Shown here one piece after another: positions 35,118 to 44,494 of a stretch of 64,000 nucleotides of DNA. The stretch's first letter is position 1; every line of letters starts with the position of its first letter. The notes under the pieces are model-generated. The model made no database searches. It was not told where the DNA came from and saw nothing but the letters and a program-made list of their open reading frames with translations. Origin of the DNA: Pseudomonas sp. B21-048 (lineage in GTDB: Bacteria > Pseudomonadota > Gammaproteobacteria > Pseudomonadales > Pseudomonadaceae); the NCBI RefSeq assembly GCF_024748615.1, contig NZ_CP087168.1:2480001-2544000 (forward strand), read 5' to 3'. Made by a program: the position numbers and the translations under genes.

Positions 35118-36358
35118 GGCTGTTCGCTCTCCATCTGCACGTCTTGCAACAGCTCGGCGAAGTCCTTGAGCGTTTGCTCGTCGACCTCGCTGCCGTAGTT
35201 GTCCTGCCAGGCGCGGCTGAACAGTTCCTGCGGCGTCATCTGATCCAGTTCGATCAAGGTTGTGCCGTCATCGACGCCGTCGCGGCTGCCATTGCCGGCA
35301 TATTCGGCGGCAATCCGCACCAGCCGCACGGCTTTGCCTTGCAGCGCCGTTTCCACTTGATGGCGCAGGTCTGGTTGCGGTTCGTCGAGGCGGACCCGCA
35401 CCTCCAGCCACGGCTGGCGCTGGATATCGGCGAGCAGATCGATGTTGGGCAGGTCGGCCAGTTGCAGCAGGATCTCCGCCAACGGCGCGGAGCCGAGGCG
35501 TTGCAAGTGGACGGAACGCGGAATCAGGCGCGGTTCGACGCTGACCAATGTTTCGCCATCGAGCTGAATATCGAGAATCTGATGCTGGTAATTGATCTCG
35601 GAGAACGACAACGGAATCGGCGAGCCGCAGTAGCGGATGCGCTCTTCACCGTTGACCTTCTGCGGCTTGTGCAAATGCCCGAGGGCGACATAGCTGATGC
35701 TCGGCCCGAACAGACTGGCGGGCAGGGCTTCGGCGTTGCCGATGATCAGACTACGCTCGGAATCTTCCGAAACCGAACCGCCAGCCATGTGCGCATGGCT
35801 GATGGCGATCAGCGCCTGGCCCGGCTTGCGCTTAACGTTGGCCGCTTCGATCAGCCATTCATGAACCTGGCCGATGCCGCGCAAGTAGTTATCGCCCAAA
35901 TGCGCACCGGTCACTTCGGCGGGGCGCAGGAATGGCAGCGCCAGGCACCAGGCGGCAATTTCGCCGCTGGCATCAGGCAACGGCAGCAACAGGCGTTCGG
36001 CATCCAGTTGACCGTCATCGAGCCACAGCACGCGACCGAGGGCGTGAGTGCGCAAGCGCCGCATCAACGGCGCGGGCAATTCGATTCGCGAGCCGGAGTC
36101 ATGGTTGCCGGCGATCATCACGATGGTCAGCAAGGGCTGCTGTTCGTGGGCGCTGACGATAAAGTCGTAAAGGCGTTCCTGGGCTTTGACCGGCGGATTG
36201 ACCGTGTCAAAGATATCGCCGGCGATCAGCAGCACATCGGGCTGGTCCAGCTTCAGCTGGCGCAACAGCCATTCAAGGAAGCAAGCGTGCTCGAAATCGC
36301 GTTCCTGGCCGTGCAGGTTCTGCCCAAGGTGCCAGTCGGAGGTGTGAAACAGACGCAA
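35114..36358 (-). CDS. sbcD: Exonuclease subunit SbcD
   Basis: SbcD is the Mre11-like Mn-dependent nuclease partner of SbcC. The 414-residue protein shows the phosphoesterase blocks TSDWHLGQNLHG (D8, H10), LIAGDIFDT, IAGNHDSGSR, ISHAHMAGG and ALGHLHKPQ, then the C-terminal capping domain ending at MESEQP. The start MRLFHTSDWHLG is the canonical N terminus. The gene heads the sbcD-sbcC-GST operon; a REPIN-like inverted repeat at 36476-36566 lies upstream. Confidence 0.95.
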   Translation of the reverse strand: MRLFHTSDWHLGQNLHGQERDFEHACFLEWLLRQLKLDQPDVLLIAGDIFDTVNPPVKAQERLYDFIVSAHEQQPLLTIVMIAGNHDSGSRIELPAPLMRRLRTHALGRVLWLDDGQLDAERLLLPLPDASGEIAAWCLALPFLRPAEVTGAHLGDNYLRGIGQVHEWLIEAANVKRKPGQALIAISHAHMAGGSVSEDSERSLIIGNAEALPASLFGPSISYVALGHLHKPQKVNGEERIRYCGSPIPLSFSEINYQHQILDIQLDGETLVSVEPRLIPRSVHLQRLGSAPLAEILLQLADLPNIDLLADIQRQPWLEVRVRLDEPQPDLRHQVETALQGKAVRLVRIAAEYAGNGSRDGVDDGTTLIELDQMTPQELFSRAWQDNYGSEVDEQTLKDFAELLQDVQMESEQP

Positions 36359-36475
36359 GGCGTACTCCGTAGGAAATAAGGTAATGGCCGCGAGGAAAAG
36401 GGTGGCGGCTAAAAGGAGGAGAGTTTACTGGCAAATGTGCAAAGGAACACGGGTTTGGCGGGATGTCACGGTCCC

Positions 36476-36566
36476 CGTAGGAGCGAGGCTTGCCCGCGAA
36501 GAACGATAACTCGATGCATCCGTAAGACCGCGTCATCGTTCTTCGCGGGCAAGCCTCGCTCCTACA
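36476..36566. repeat. REPIN: two REPs in near-perfect inversion
   Basis: GTAGGAGCGAGGCTTGCCCG runs on as CGAAGAACGAT, and its inverted copy ends at 36565. About 31 of 31 positions pair, with a ~27-base spacer. It lies between the start of the sbcD operon and the end of the Bat operon. The arm identity indicates a recent copy. Confidence 0.85.
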
Positions 36567-36608
36567 GGGGATTGGTGTGCGTCGGCAGGAAGCTGCGATT
36601 TTTTGATT

Positions 36609-38261
36609 CTATTTGGGATAAAGCGGCGGCAACCCAGTATCGCCAACCAGATCTTGAACCCCTTCGACCGTCGGGATCGCACGAATCGCGCGCCAGAGAT
36701 CCTCGCCCTGCCAGTACTGGCCGGTTTCGCTGTACAGCGCGCCGTTCAGGCCGTCCAGCGCATCGGACAGCGGCACAAAACGCGCCGCCATGTCGGCCAG
36801 GGTTTCCGGTTGTTGCCGGGCCCAGGCGTCGAGGGCCTGGCGGGTGGCGTGGGAATCGTTGGCCTGGCAGGCGCGTTTGAGGTCGTCGAGCAAGGTGCGT
36901 GGGCTCGGGCCGGTCTGCGCCGCTCGCAGGATCGCCGGTTGCGAGCGGGCGCGCCACCAGAGGCCGAAGCCCAGCAGGGTGGTGCAGGCCAGAATCACAG
37001 TGCTGAGTTTCCACCACCAGAGGGCTTCGTTGCTGGCGCCGGACATGACCTGCGGGTTGCCCGCCGGGCTATCGACGATCAGGCTCGGATTGCTCGCCAC
37101 TTGCAGTGTGCGGGCCGGCAGGCTGCTGTGTTCCAGGTGATCCTCGAAGGTGTTCCACCAGACCACTTCAACGCTCGGCAAATCAATGTTGCCGGTGCGG
37201 GTTGGCACCAGGGCTTCACGGTCCTCGCGGCTGCCGATCAAGCCGCGTTCGCTGCTCTGGTTGCCCAGCACCGGTTGATCCGGGTAACGCCGCAGGCCGT
37301 TGATCTCGGTGGCGGGCAGCGGTGGCAATTGCGAACTGGCGAGGCCTTCGGCGTTCAAGGTCAAGCTGCGGGTCAGCGAGTCGCCGACCTGCGCATGATC
37401 CGGTTCCGGGCTCCAGCTTTCGCTCAGGCTCAGGCTGCGGGCCGGCAGCCACGGAACATCGGCCGGATATGTGCCGGGTTTGGCCTTGACCGTCAGCGGG
37501 ATCTCGGCGGATTTGACGCGCATCTGCTTGCCCGGTTTCGGCCCTTGAGGTGTTGCATCCTGGGACGGCCGGGTATCGACCGGCGTGGCACTGAACATCT
37601 GTGCCGGAATGGTCAATTCGCCACTGTGTTGCGGGTAGATCGCGTAGCGCATTTCGATCACGCCATGGCGCAATCCGTTGATGACTTTTTCGTAGGTGCG
37701 CGACTCGCCCAGCTGTTCGATGCGCGCATCGGGAATCTGCAAAGGAGTCAGGCTGCTGTCGTCGTACAAGGACACCGAATGGTAGATGCGCAAGGTCAGG
37801 ATCGCCTGGGCCTGCACATAGACACTGTTCTGGTCGAGACTGGCCTCGATGAACACCGGCGCCAGTGTGTTGCTGCTGTCCAGGGTTTCGCTCTCGATCA
37901 CCTGCACGGTAATCGGCTGGCTCTGGGTGTCGCCCAGTTGCAGCGATGGAATGACCACGCTGCCATTTTGCCGGGGCAACAGCGTGATGATCCAGCGCGT
38001 GGTCGCTTGAGTGTCGCCATTGAGCGTATTCAGTTGGTTGACTTGACGAGTGCCGCGCACCTCGAACAGCGGTTCCAGCGGGGCCAGGTCGGGTTTGCCG
38101 AACTGGGTCACGTCGCTGGTTTCCAGGGTCAGCTCGACCGTCTCGCCGGAATTCAGGCGGCTGCGATCGACGCTGGCGACCAGCCCCGCAGCCTGGGCCT
38201 GAACGGTGCAGAGCAACAGGGCGGGCAGCAATGCGAGCAAGAAGGCGGTGAAGCGGGTCAT
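36609..38261 (-). CDS. BatD-like protein (Aerotolerance operon)
   Basis: The 550-residue protein starts with a signal peptide (FTAFLLALLPALLLCTVQAQA). It continues with several Ig-like beta domains (LNSGETVELTLETSDVTQFGKPDLAPLEPLFEV, TTRWIITLLPRQNGSVVIPSL) and has one membrane helix near residues 415-435 (WWKLSTVILACTTLLGFGLWW) before a short cytoplasmic tail. This is the BatD/oxygen-tolerance architecture. It is the last gene of the moxR-DUF58-DUF4381-VWA-VWA/TPR-batD operon and overlaps the preceding gene by four bases. The biochemical role is unsettled; the complex is thought to act in envelope stress together with the MoxR ATPase. Confidence 0.87.
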   Translation of the reverse strand: MTRFTAFLLALLPALLLCTVQAQAAGLVASVDRSRLNSGETVELTLETSDVTQFGKPDLAPLEPLFEVRGTRQVNQLNTLNGDTQATTRWIITLLPRQNGSVVIPSLQLGDTQSQPITVQVIESETLDSSNTLAPVFIEASLDQNSVYVQAQAILTLRIYHSVSLYDDSSLTPLQIPDARIEQLGESRTYEKVINGLRHGVIEMRYAIYPQHSGELTIPAQMFSATPVDTRPSQDATPQGPKPGKQMRVKSAEIPLTVKAKPGTYPADVPWLPARSLSLSESWSPEPDHAQVGDSLTRSLTLNAEGLASSQLPPLPATEINGLRRYPDQPVLGNQSSERGLIGSREDREALVPTRTGNIDLPSVEVVWWNTFEDHLEHSSLPARTLQVASNPSLIVDSPAGNPQVMSGASNEALWWWKLSTVILACTTLLGFGLWWRARSQPAILRAAQTGPSPRTLLDDLKRACQANDSHATRQALDAWARQQPETLADMAARFVPLSDALDGLNGALYSETGQYWQGEDLWRAIRAIPTVEGVQDLVGDTGLPPLYPK

Positions 38262-39994
38262 CGAGTTTTTCCCTGATCCTGATGTTGTTGCTGTTCGTAC
38301 CAGAATTTACGTCTGAGCAGTTCGCCGGGGTCATCCGGGATTTTGCGCAGCCATTGCTCCAGTGCCTGGCGCTGTTCGCCTTCGATCATGTCGCTGGCGG
38401 GGGAGCGGGGTGGCGTGGTGCTTTGCTCATCCCCTAACTCGCTGCCCGGGACTTCATTGGCGCCCGGTTGCGGTGGCGTCGTGGGCGGCTGCTCGGCGTC
38501 CGGCGTGGTTTGCTCGGCGTCGGTTTTCGGCTCGCCATTGCTGGGTTGGGTGGCGCTGCCCGGCGGCGGTTCCTGGGTGATGGTTTCGGTTTTGCCCTCG
38601 GCGGTTTTGTCCGGCTCGACGGGCGGCGTTGAGGCCTTCTGTTTGAGCAGACTTTCCACCAGTGCCTTGTTGGTCAGGGCCGGGCGCAGATCCGGTTGAC
38701 GTTCCAGCGCTTGTTCGTAAGCATCCAGCGCTGCTTCCAGCTCACCGCTTTTGGCCAGGGCGTTGCCCCGATTGTAGTGGGCGTGGGCGTCATTGCTTTC
38801 GGCAAACCGCTGAGCGGCGCCACTGTAGTCGCCGGCTTCATAAAGCGCCACGCCTTGCCATTGAGCATCTTCAAAATGCTGTGCAGCCTCGGCCGGGCGC
38901 TTTTGTTTGAGCAAGTGCAGGCCCTGCTGATCGGGCCGCAACCACAAGTCTTCGAAATCGAAGGCGTAACTCGGTTGCGGCAACAGGAACAGCAGCGGCA
39001 GGCAGAATAGCCAACCCCGGCGTCCGGCACAGGCGGCCAGCAATAACAGTGGCAGCAGCAGCCAGTAGCCCTGATCGGCCCAGGTGTCGAGGCGCAATGT
39101 CTGGCCGTCGTTGCGCAGATCCCGTGGGCCGTCGAGCAAGCCAAGACCGCGCAAATCGGCATCGTCCAGGCGCGCCTGGCGATAACGTCCGCCCAGACCG
39201 GTGGCAAAGGCTTTCAGGCTGGGGCCGTCCAGGTGCGGCACCAGAATTGCGCCCACGTCATCCTTGAGGAAAGAGCCGTCGTCCTGCGCGACCGGCGCAC
39301 CTTCGGCGGTGCCGATACCCAGCATCAGAAATGGCGTGGGCTTGTCGTCCAGGGCCTGACGAATCCCTTGGCGTTCCTGTTCCGTCAGCGACGAACCGAT
39401 CAGCAGGATTCGACCCTGGCCAAGGGCGCCTTGATCCAGCAGCGCAAGGGCTTTGGTCACCGCCAGATCGGCACGATGACCGGCCTGGGGCATCAGCGAT
39501 GGCTTGAGTGCTTCCAGCAAGTTGCGACTGGTGGCCAGGTCATCCGACAGCGGCACCAAGGTATGAGCGCTGCCGGCGTAGACGATGATTGCGGTCTGCG
39601 CGTCGCTGCGGTTTTGCAGCAAGTCGAACAGTTTGCGTCGGGCTTGTTCCAGCCTGTTGGGTGCACTGTCGGTGGCGAGCATTTCCGGGGTCAGCTCAAG
39701 CAACACCACCAGCGGGTCGGCAGGTTTCTGGCTGGTTTGCTCGACGCGCTGCCAGCTCGGTCCCAGCAGGGCCAGCACGGTCAGCACCCAGGCCAGGCCC
39801 AGGGCAACCCACGGCAGTTTGCTTTCACGACCGCTGCCACCGCTGAGCAGCGCGGCATGGAAGGCCGGCGGCAGAATCATTTGCCAGCGGCCGGCGCGTT
39901 TCTGCCGGTGCCAGAGTTGCCAGAGCAACCAGCCCAGCAACGGCAACAACAGCAGCCACCAGGGGCGGAACCAGTGCGGCCAGAGGGCAATCAT
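38258..39994 (-). CDS. VWA-TPR membrane protein (BatB/BatC fusion type) with degenerate MIDAS
   Basis: The 578-residue protein has two N-terminal membrane helices (about 13-28 and 62-78), a von Willebrand A domain (95-290), another membrane helix near 310-345, and TPR repeats (about 350-450: ALYEAGDYSGAAQRFAES, AHYNRGNALAKSGELEAALDAYEQALE). The tail is Pro/Thr/Gln-rich. The MIDAS loop expected as DxSxS reads E100-L-T102-P-E104, so metal binding is probably lost or altered, unlike the intact neighbour at 39991. The start overlaps the upstream VWA gene by four bases. Confidence 0.87.
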   Translation of the reverse strand: MIALWPHWFRPWWLLLLPLLGWLLWQLWHRQKRAGRWQMILPPAFHAALLSGGSGRESKLPWVALGLAWVLTVLALLGPSWQRVEQTSQKPADPLVVLLELTPEMLATDSAPNRLEQARRKLFDLLQNRSDAQTAIIVYAGSAHTLVPLSDDLATSRNLLEALKPSLMPQAGHRADLAVTKALALLDQGALGQGRILLIGSSLTEQERQGIRQALDDKPTPFLMLGIGTAEGAPVAQDDGSFLKDDVGAILVPHLDGPSLKAFATGLGGRYRQARLDDADLRGLGLLDGPRDLRNDGQTLRLDTWADQGYWLLLPLLLLAACAGRRGWLFCLPLLFLLPQPSYAFDFEDLWLRPDQQGLHLLKQKRPAEAAQHFEDAQWQGVALYEAGDYSGAAQRFAESNDAHAHYNRGNALAKSGELEAALDAYEQALERQPDLRPALTNKALVESLLKQKASTPPVEPDKTAEGKTETITQEPPPGSATQPSNGEPKTDAEQTTPDAEQPPTTPPQPGANEVPGSELGDEQSTTPPRSPASDMIEGEQRQALEQWLRKIPDDPGELLRRKFWYEQQQHQDQGKTR

Positions 39995-41070
39995 CGGCGC
40001 CTCCGCAGACGCAAGCGTTTGAGCCGCTGACGCCAGTCAGGCAGTTGAGTTTGCAGAAACCGCTCTTTGGTAAATAGCCTTTGCAACGGGTTGTCTGGCC
40101 AGCGCACGCGAATCACCAGCAACATGCTCAACAGCAGCGCCATCGCCAGTGGCCAGTGATACAACGCCTGGGCCGGGCGGGCTTGCGTGGGTTGCTGGGT
40201 CACCGGCTCCAGTTTGTCGAGGATGTTCTTGATCGCTTGCAATTCTTCACCGTCGTGGGCGCGGAAGTACTGGCCGCCGGTGGCTGCAGCGATGGCTTTC
40301 AAGGCCGGTTCGTCGAGGTCCAGGCTCGGGTTGATCCCAAGGAAACCCAAGGTGCCGCTTTGTTCCGGATCGGCGCCGATGCCGATCGGGTAGATTTTTA
40401 CGCCTTCGTTGGCCGCCAGGCGCGCGGCGGTCAGCGGATCGATTTCGCCACCGTTGTTGGCACCGTCGGTGACCAGAATCAGCACGCGGCTTTGTGCCGG
40501 GCGTTGACGCAGACGTTTGAGGGCCAGGCCGATGGCGTCGCCAATCGCGGTGTTCTTGCCGGCGATGCCGATTCGCGCTTCGTCGAGCCACACGCGAACG
40601 GTATGCCGGTCGAAGGTCAGCGGCGCTTGCAGGTAGGCCTGGCTGCCGAACAGGATCAACCCGACCCGGTCACCGTCGCGTTTTTCGAGAAAATCACCGA
40701 GCAAATGCTGCACCAGCGACAATCGGCTGACGTCTTCGTCCTGCCACTGCATGTCGGGGAAATCCATGGAGCCGGATACATCCACCGCCACCAGCAGATC
40801 GCGGCCACTGGCGGCAACCGGCAGGGGCTCGCCGAGCCATTGCGGGCGCGACGCGGCGATCAGCAATAACAGCCACAGCAAAATGAACGGTGCTTGCTGA
40901 CGCCACGCTGGCAGATTCGCCCGGGCACGGCGGCGAGCGAGGCCTTCGAGGTCGCTGAGGAAGCTGACTTTGAGCGCCGGTTCGCCACTGTCGGCCACCG
41001 GCAGCAGCACCCGCATCAGCCAGGGCAGCGGCAGCAGGGCGAAGATCCATGGCCAGGCGAGCTCAAACAT
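39991..41070 (-). CDS. VWA-domain membrane protein (BatA-like)
   Basis: The 359-residue protein is membrane-anchored by helices near residues 5-25 and 62-75 and a third near the C terminus (ALYHWPLAMALLLSMLLVIRV). The central VWA domain keeps a full MIDAS: D97-V-S99-G-S101 in AVDVSGSMDF, with the later LVTDGANNGGEID. This matches BatA/BatB of the Aerotolerance operon. It overlaps DUF4381 by eight bases and the VWA-TPR gene by four. Confidence 0.9.
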   Translation of the reverse strand: MFELAWPWIFALLPLPWLMRVLLPVADSGEPALKVSFLSDLEGLARRRARANLPAWRQQAPFILLWLLLLIAASRPQWLGEPLPVAASGRDLLVAVDVSGSMDFPDMQWQDEDVSRLSLVQHLLGDFLEKRDGDRVGLILFGSQAYLQAPLTFDRHTVRVWLDEARIGIAGKNTAIGDAIGLALKRLRQRPAQSRVLILVTDGANNGGEIDPLTAARLAANEGVKIYPIGIGADPEQSGTLGFLGINPSLDLDEPALKAIAAATGGQYFRAHDGEELQAIKNILDKLEPVTQQPTQARPAQALYHWPLAMALLLSMLLVIRVRWPDNPLQRLFTKERFLQTQLPDWRQRLKRLRLRRRR

Positions 41071-41557
41071 GTTTGCGAATCCAGGTGTCGACGGCTTGAG
41101 TCAGGCCAGCGATGGCCTTGTCATCGAGTTTGCATTCGGGTTTGTAGGCGCCTTCCACCAGCACCATCCAGCGTGTGAGGCCGGCGGCCGGGCAGCGGTT
41201 GTCGAGGAATGCCAGCCATTTGCGCCCGTTAAGCGTATGGCTCTGGCTGTAGGGGTAATGGTTGCGGCACAGGCGTTTAAGCAAGCCGTTGAGTTGTTGC
41301 AGCCAGGCACCGGCCGGGGCGCCGTCGTAGGGTTTGGGCATCCGGGCGAGTTCGGCCAAGGCAGCGAGTCGCACCGGGTCCAGCGGTTGCTCGGCACGGA
41401 CAATGGGGCGCTTGTTCGGAATGAATCGCCGTAACTGCCACACGCCGAAACCGATCAATGGCAGCAATAACAGCAGCAGCCACCAGCCCGGCGCCGGCGG
41501 CCAGAAGCCGATCGGTGGCGGGGAAATCAGCGGTTGCAGTTGATCGAGGCTGCTCAT
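41063..41557 (-). CDS. DUF4381 domain-containing protein
   Basis: The 164-residue protein starts MSSLDQLQPLISPPPIGFWPPAPGWW and runs into one membrane helix (WWLLLLLLPLIGFGVWQLRR). The cytoplasmic part has AALAELARMPKPYDGAPAGAWLQQLNGLLKRL, typical of the DUF4381 proteins encoded in MoxR operons. It overlaps its neighbours on both sides (8 bp downstream, 4 bp upstream). No activity is known. Confidence 0.87.
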   Translation of the reverse strand: MSSLDQLQPLISPPPIGFWPPAPGWWLLLLLLPLIGFGVWQLRRFIPNKRPIVRAEQPLDPVRLAALAELARMPKPYDGAPAGAWLQQLNGLLKRLCRNHYPYSQSHTLNGRKWLAFLDNRCPAAGLTRWMVLVEGAYKPECKLDDKAIAGLTQAVDTWIRKHV

Positions 41558-42498
41558 CGACCTTTCCCCGGACGCTGCGGGTTCAGGTATTCGCGCAGTT
41601 GCTCAACCATTTCGCTTTGGGTGCTCAACGGCATCAGCAATACCCGCAGTTTCTGCGCCAGCAGTTCCCAGCGGGCGATACGCGCTTCCGCTTGTGCGCG
41701 ATAAGCCTGGCGCAAGTCGAAATTCAACGTGTCGAGTTCCAGCTGCGCCCCGCGTTCCGCGAAGCGTAAAAGCCCGGCAGCGGGCAGGGCGTGATCCAGC
41801 GGATCGGACACCGGCAGCAGCAACAGGTCGCAATGACGTGACAACAGGCTCAACTGCTGCTCGGCACCGTCGGACAAGGCGCGCTCATCGCAGATCACGA
41901 TCACCAGGCTGCCAGGGCGCAACACTTCCCGGGCGCGGCGCAGGGCAATGCCGAAGGCGTCGCGATCCGGCTCGCGTTCGGTGTGCAGCGACTGATTGAC
42001 CCGCACCAGCCGATTGAGCAATTGCAGCAGGCTCTGCTTGCTGCGTCGCGGCTTGATCTCGTAGTGTTCGTCGTCGCCGAACACCAGCCCGCCAACCCGA
42101 TCGTTATGGCCCAAAGCGGCCCAGCCAATCAGGCTCGCTGCCTGAGCGGCGAGCACCGATTTGAACATCAGCCCGGAGCCGAAAAACAGCCGCCGGCTCT
42201 GTTCGACCATGATGAAAATCGGCCGTTCGCGTTCTTCATGGAATAGCTTGGTATGAGGCTCCTGGGTCCGGGCGGTGACGCGCCAGTCGATGCTGCGCAC
42301 GTCGTCACCGGCCTGATAGACCCGCACCTGATCGAAGTCCACCCCGCGCCCGCGCAGTTTGGAGTGATGCAGGCCGATCAGCGGGCTGCGCTGGCTCGGC
42401 GTGGAAAACAGCTGCACTTCACGCACGCGATGACGCATCTTGATCAGCTCGGAAAGGCTGATGCGGATGCCCGGCTCAGGCGGCAGGAGGGCGTTCAT
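41554..42498 (-). CDS. DUF58 domain-containing protein
   Basis: The 314-residue soluble protein carries the DUF58 signature LRGRGVDFDQVRVYQAGDDVRSIDWRVTARTQEPHTKLFHEERERP and a VWA-like fold (IFIMVEQSRRLFFGSG, LVIVICDERALSDG). It is thought to work as a substrate adaptor for the MoxR ATPase. The ATG at 42498 begins five bases after the moxR stop. A TTG at 42507 overlapping that stop (TTGA) is an alternative start adding three residues. Confidence 0.9.
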   Translation of the reverse strand: MNALLPPEPGIRISLSELIKMRHRVREVQLFSTPSQRSPLIGLHHSKLRGRGVDFDQVRVYQAGDDVRSIDWRVTARTQEPHTKLFHEERERPIFIMVEQSRRLFFGSGLMFKSVLAAQAASLIGWAALGHNDRVGGLVFGDDEHYEIKPRRSKQSLLQLLNRLVRVNQSLHTEREPDRDAFGIALRRAREVLRPGSLVIVICDERALSDGAEQQLSLLSRHCDLLLLPVSDPLDHALPAAGLLRFAERGAQLELDTLNFDLRQAYRAQAEARIARWELLAQKLRVLLMPLSTQSEMVEQLREYLNPQRPGKGR

Positions 42499-42503
42499 CG
42501 GGG

Positions 42504-43463
42504 TCAAGCGACGGCTACGACGTCGAGAATCCGCTGGACCACCCGGTCCTGGTCGATGCCAGCGGCTTCGGCTTCAAAAGACAGAATGATGCGGTGGCGC
42601 AACACATCGAATAGCACCGCCTGAATGTCTTCCGGGCTGACGAAGTCGCGACCGGCCAGCCAGGCATGAGCCCGGGCGCAACGGTCGAGGGCGATGGAGC
42701 CCCGCGGGCTGGCGCCGTAGGCGATCCATTCGGCCATTTCCGGGTCGAACTTGGCCGGGATGCGCGTGGCCATGACCAGCTGCACCAGGTATTCCTCCAC
42801 GGCGTCGGCCATGTACAACCCAAGGATTTCCTTGCGTGCGGCGAAAATCGCCTGCTGGCTGACCCGACGTTCGGGCTTGGTTTCGCCGTGCAACGCTTCG
42901 CCGCGAGCCTGTTGCAGAATCCGCCGTTCGACGGTGGCGTCGGGGAAGCCGATTTTCACGTGCATCAGGAAACGGTCGAGCTGGGCTTCAGGCAGCGGGT
43001 AGGTGCCTTCCTGTTCGATGGGGTTTTGCGTGGCCATGACCAGAAACAGCGGCGACAGATCATAGGTGCTGCGTCCGACGCTGACCTGGCGTTCGCCCAT
43101 CGCTTCAAGCAGGGCTGACTGAACCTTGGCCGGGGCACGGTTGATTTCGTCCGCCAGCACCAGATTGTGGAAGATCGGGCCTTGCTGGAACACGAAGCTG
43201 CCGGTTTCCGGGCGATAGATTTCCGTGCCGGTGATGTCGGCCGGCAGCAGGTCGGGAGTGAACTGAATGCGATGGAACTGTGCTTCGATGCCTTCGGCGA
43301 GTTCTTTGATGGCCTTGGTCTTGGCCAGCCCCGGGGCGCCCTCGACCAGCATGTGGCCGTCGGCGAGCAAGGCGATGAGCAAGCGCTCGATGAGTTTTTC
43401 CTGGCCGAGAATCTGCGTTGAAAGAAAGGTTCGCAGCGCGAGCAGCGCTTCACGATGTTCCAT
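42504..43463 (-). CDS. MoxR-family AAA+ ATPase
   Basis: The 319-residue protein is a MoxR-type chaperone ATPase. It has Walker A EGAPGLAKT at 41-49, Walker B LVLADEINRA, sensor 1 MATQNPIEQEGTYPLPEAQLDRF and an ASPRGSIALDRCARAHAWLAG lid region. The start MEHREALLAL at 43463 follows an AGGAA; the longer open frame to 43562 lacks family similarity. It is the first gene of the six-gene operon running to 36609, in which every junction is an overlap or a gap under ten bases. Confidence 0.93.
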   Translation of the reverse strand: MEHREALLALRTFLSTQILGQEKLIERLLIALLADGHMLVEGAPGLAKTKAIKELAEGIEAQFHRIQFTPDLLPADITGTEIYRPETGSFVFQQGPIFHNLVLADEINRAPAKVQSALLEAMGERQVSVGRSTYDLSPLFLVMATQNPIEQEGTYPLPEAQLDRFLMHVKIGFPDATVERRILQQARGEALHGETKPERRVSQQAIFAARKEILGLYMADAVEEYLVQLVMATRIPAKFDPEMAEWIAYGASPRGSIALDRCARAHAWLAGRDFVSPEDIQAVLFDVLRHRIILSFEAEAAGIDQDRVVQRILDVVAVA

Positions 43464-43585
43464 CGATGACTGTTCCTGGAAAGGGTGACCGAAGACGTTC
43501 GAATAACGCCAGGGCTGGGGGCGATACTTTAATCCATCGCGGGGGGCGCCGACTAACGGCATTTTGCGCGAAGTGCGGATTAACG

Positions 43586-43619
43586 CTCGTTCCCACGCGG
43601 AGCGTGGGAATGATCAGTG
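43586..43619. repeat. Half copy of the ~110-bp palindromic repeat
   Basis: CGTTCCCACGC-GGAGCGTGGGAATG followed by GATCAGTG corresponds to one terminal hairpin of the element at 2964-3076. The other half and the inner stems are missing. Confidence 0.7.
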
Positions 43620-43634
43620 CCCGGAAGGGAGGAG

Positions 43635-43991
43635 TCAGCTCAGTTGGCTTATATAGGTACCAGTGCCTTTAAGGATGTTCTGCAACGTTTCTTCCACTTC
43701 GGCCAAATCCGCTGCATCAGTGCTGTGAATGATTTCCAGCGAATCATCACCATTCAGCGCATCGGCGTCAGCGGCGGCGATTTCGATCAGCAGGCGGGTA
43801 GGGCTGAGCGTGACTTTTACGCCATCCAGCGTCGAAGGCTCGCCGTCCAGGGTGATGTCCAGCGCGTCCTCGTCCGGGTAGCGGGTCATCAGGAACATAT
43901 CGCCCTGATCGCTGTGGCAGCAGAGCATGGCCATGTTGTCTTCTTCGTCATCGCGCGGGTTGACGATCAAGAGGGCGGTGGTCATTTGCAT
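43635..43991 (-). CDS. Conserved hypothetical protein, 118 aa
   Basis: The acidic product MQMTTALLIVNPRDDEEDNM... is 118 residues without signal or membrane segment and with alternating beta-type strands (ALDITLDGEPSTLDGVKVTLSP). AGGAA lies eight bases before the ATG at 43991; an internal ATG six bases later is also possible. It is a single gene between the MoxR operon and gdhB. I do not recognise the family. Confidence 0.65.
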   Translation of the reverse strand: MQMTTALLIVNPRDDEEDNMAMLCCHSDQGDMFLMTRYPDEDALDITLDGEPSTLDGVKVTLSPTRLLIEIAAADADALNGDDSLEIIHSTDAADLAEVEETLQNILKGTGTYISQLS

Positions 43992-44494
43992 GGGGGATTC
44001 CTGGCTCGACGAGCATTGTGGAGACGAACAAAGGGCGATTCTGCCAGCAGACGGGAATTTCTGCTCGCCTGGTTGTCAGAAGATGTGTCGTGAACATCTG
44101 GGGTGTTGCTGGTCATTTCTGGTACGAATGTGCCGTAAAACCGGCCATAAAGTGCCTATTTTCCCGCATGACTGCTAGTGTTGTTCGAGGCATGGACCGC
44201 CGTTTACGTGCCGATGACCGAATATGTCGCAGCGCTGCAAGCACGGCCCTTGCTGCACTCGTTAAGCTGCGCATCGAATGGATACCCGTAAAGGCATTGT
44301 GTAATTCATTGTACAGTCGCTTTTGCCGATACCCATTCAGGAAGGTGAATGTGACCTGAGTGTCTCGTCCAGCTTCATCCACCTGTCATTCTGTTTCCTC
44401 TGCCCGAGAATCAGGAACAGGGTGACGGATTGCCCCGAAAGGGGTTTTGCACGCGACGCTTCCATCAATAACAAGCCCAAGCGGAGTACCACAG
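43992..44494 (+). other. Gene-free 5' region of gdhB
   Basis: No plausible coding frame is seen across these 503 bases. The region holds the gdhB promoter(s). It has a short CCCC-GAAA-GGGG stem followed by TTTT near 44434-44447, and the sequence AATAACAA at 44467-44474, which fits the AAnAAnAA Hfq/Crc pattern, 20 bases before the start codon. Promoter boxes could not be assigned with confidence. Confidence 0.5.

Noticed and set aside
31854..35198. Long plus-strand open frames (601 and 497 codons) opposite sbcC
   Set aside because: The Leu/Gln-rich reading is the complement of the SbcC coiled coil; no ribosome-binding site or domain is present.
44434..44447. CCCC-GAAA-GGGG-TTTT stem before gdhB as an attenuator
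   Set aside because: The stem is only four to five base pairs with four Ts and no leader peptide is seen, so the evidence is too weak for a regulatory call.
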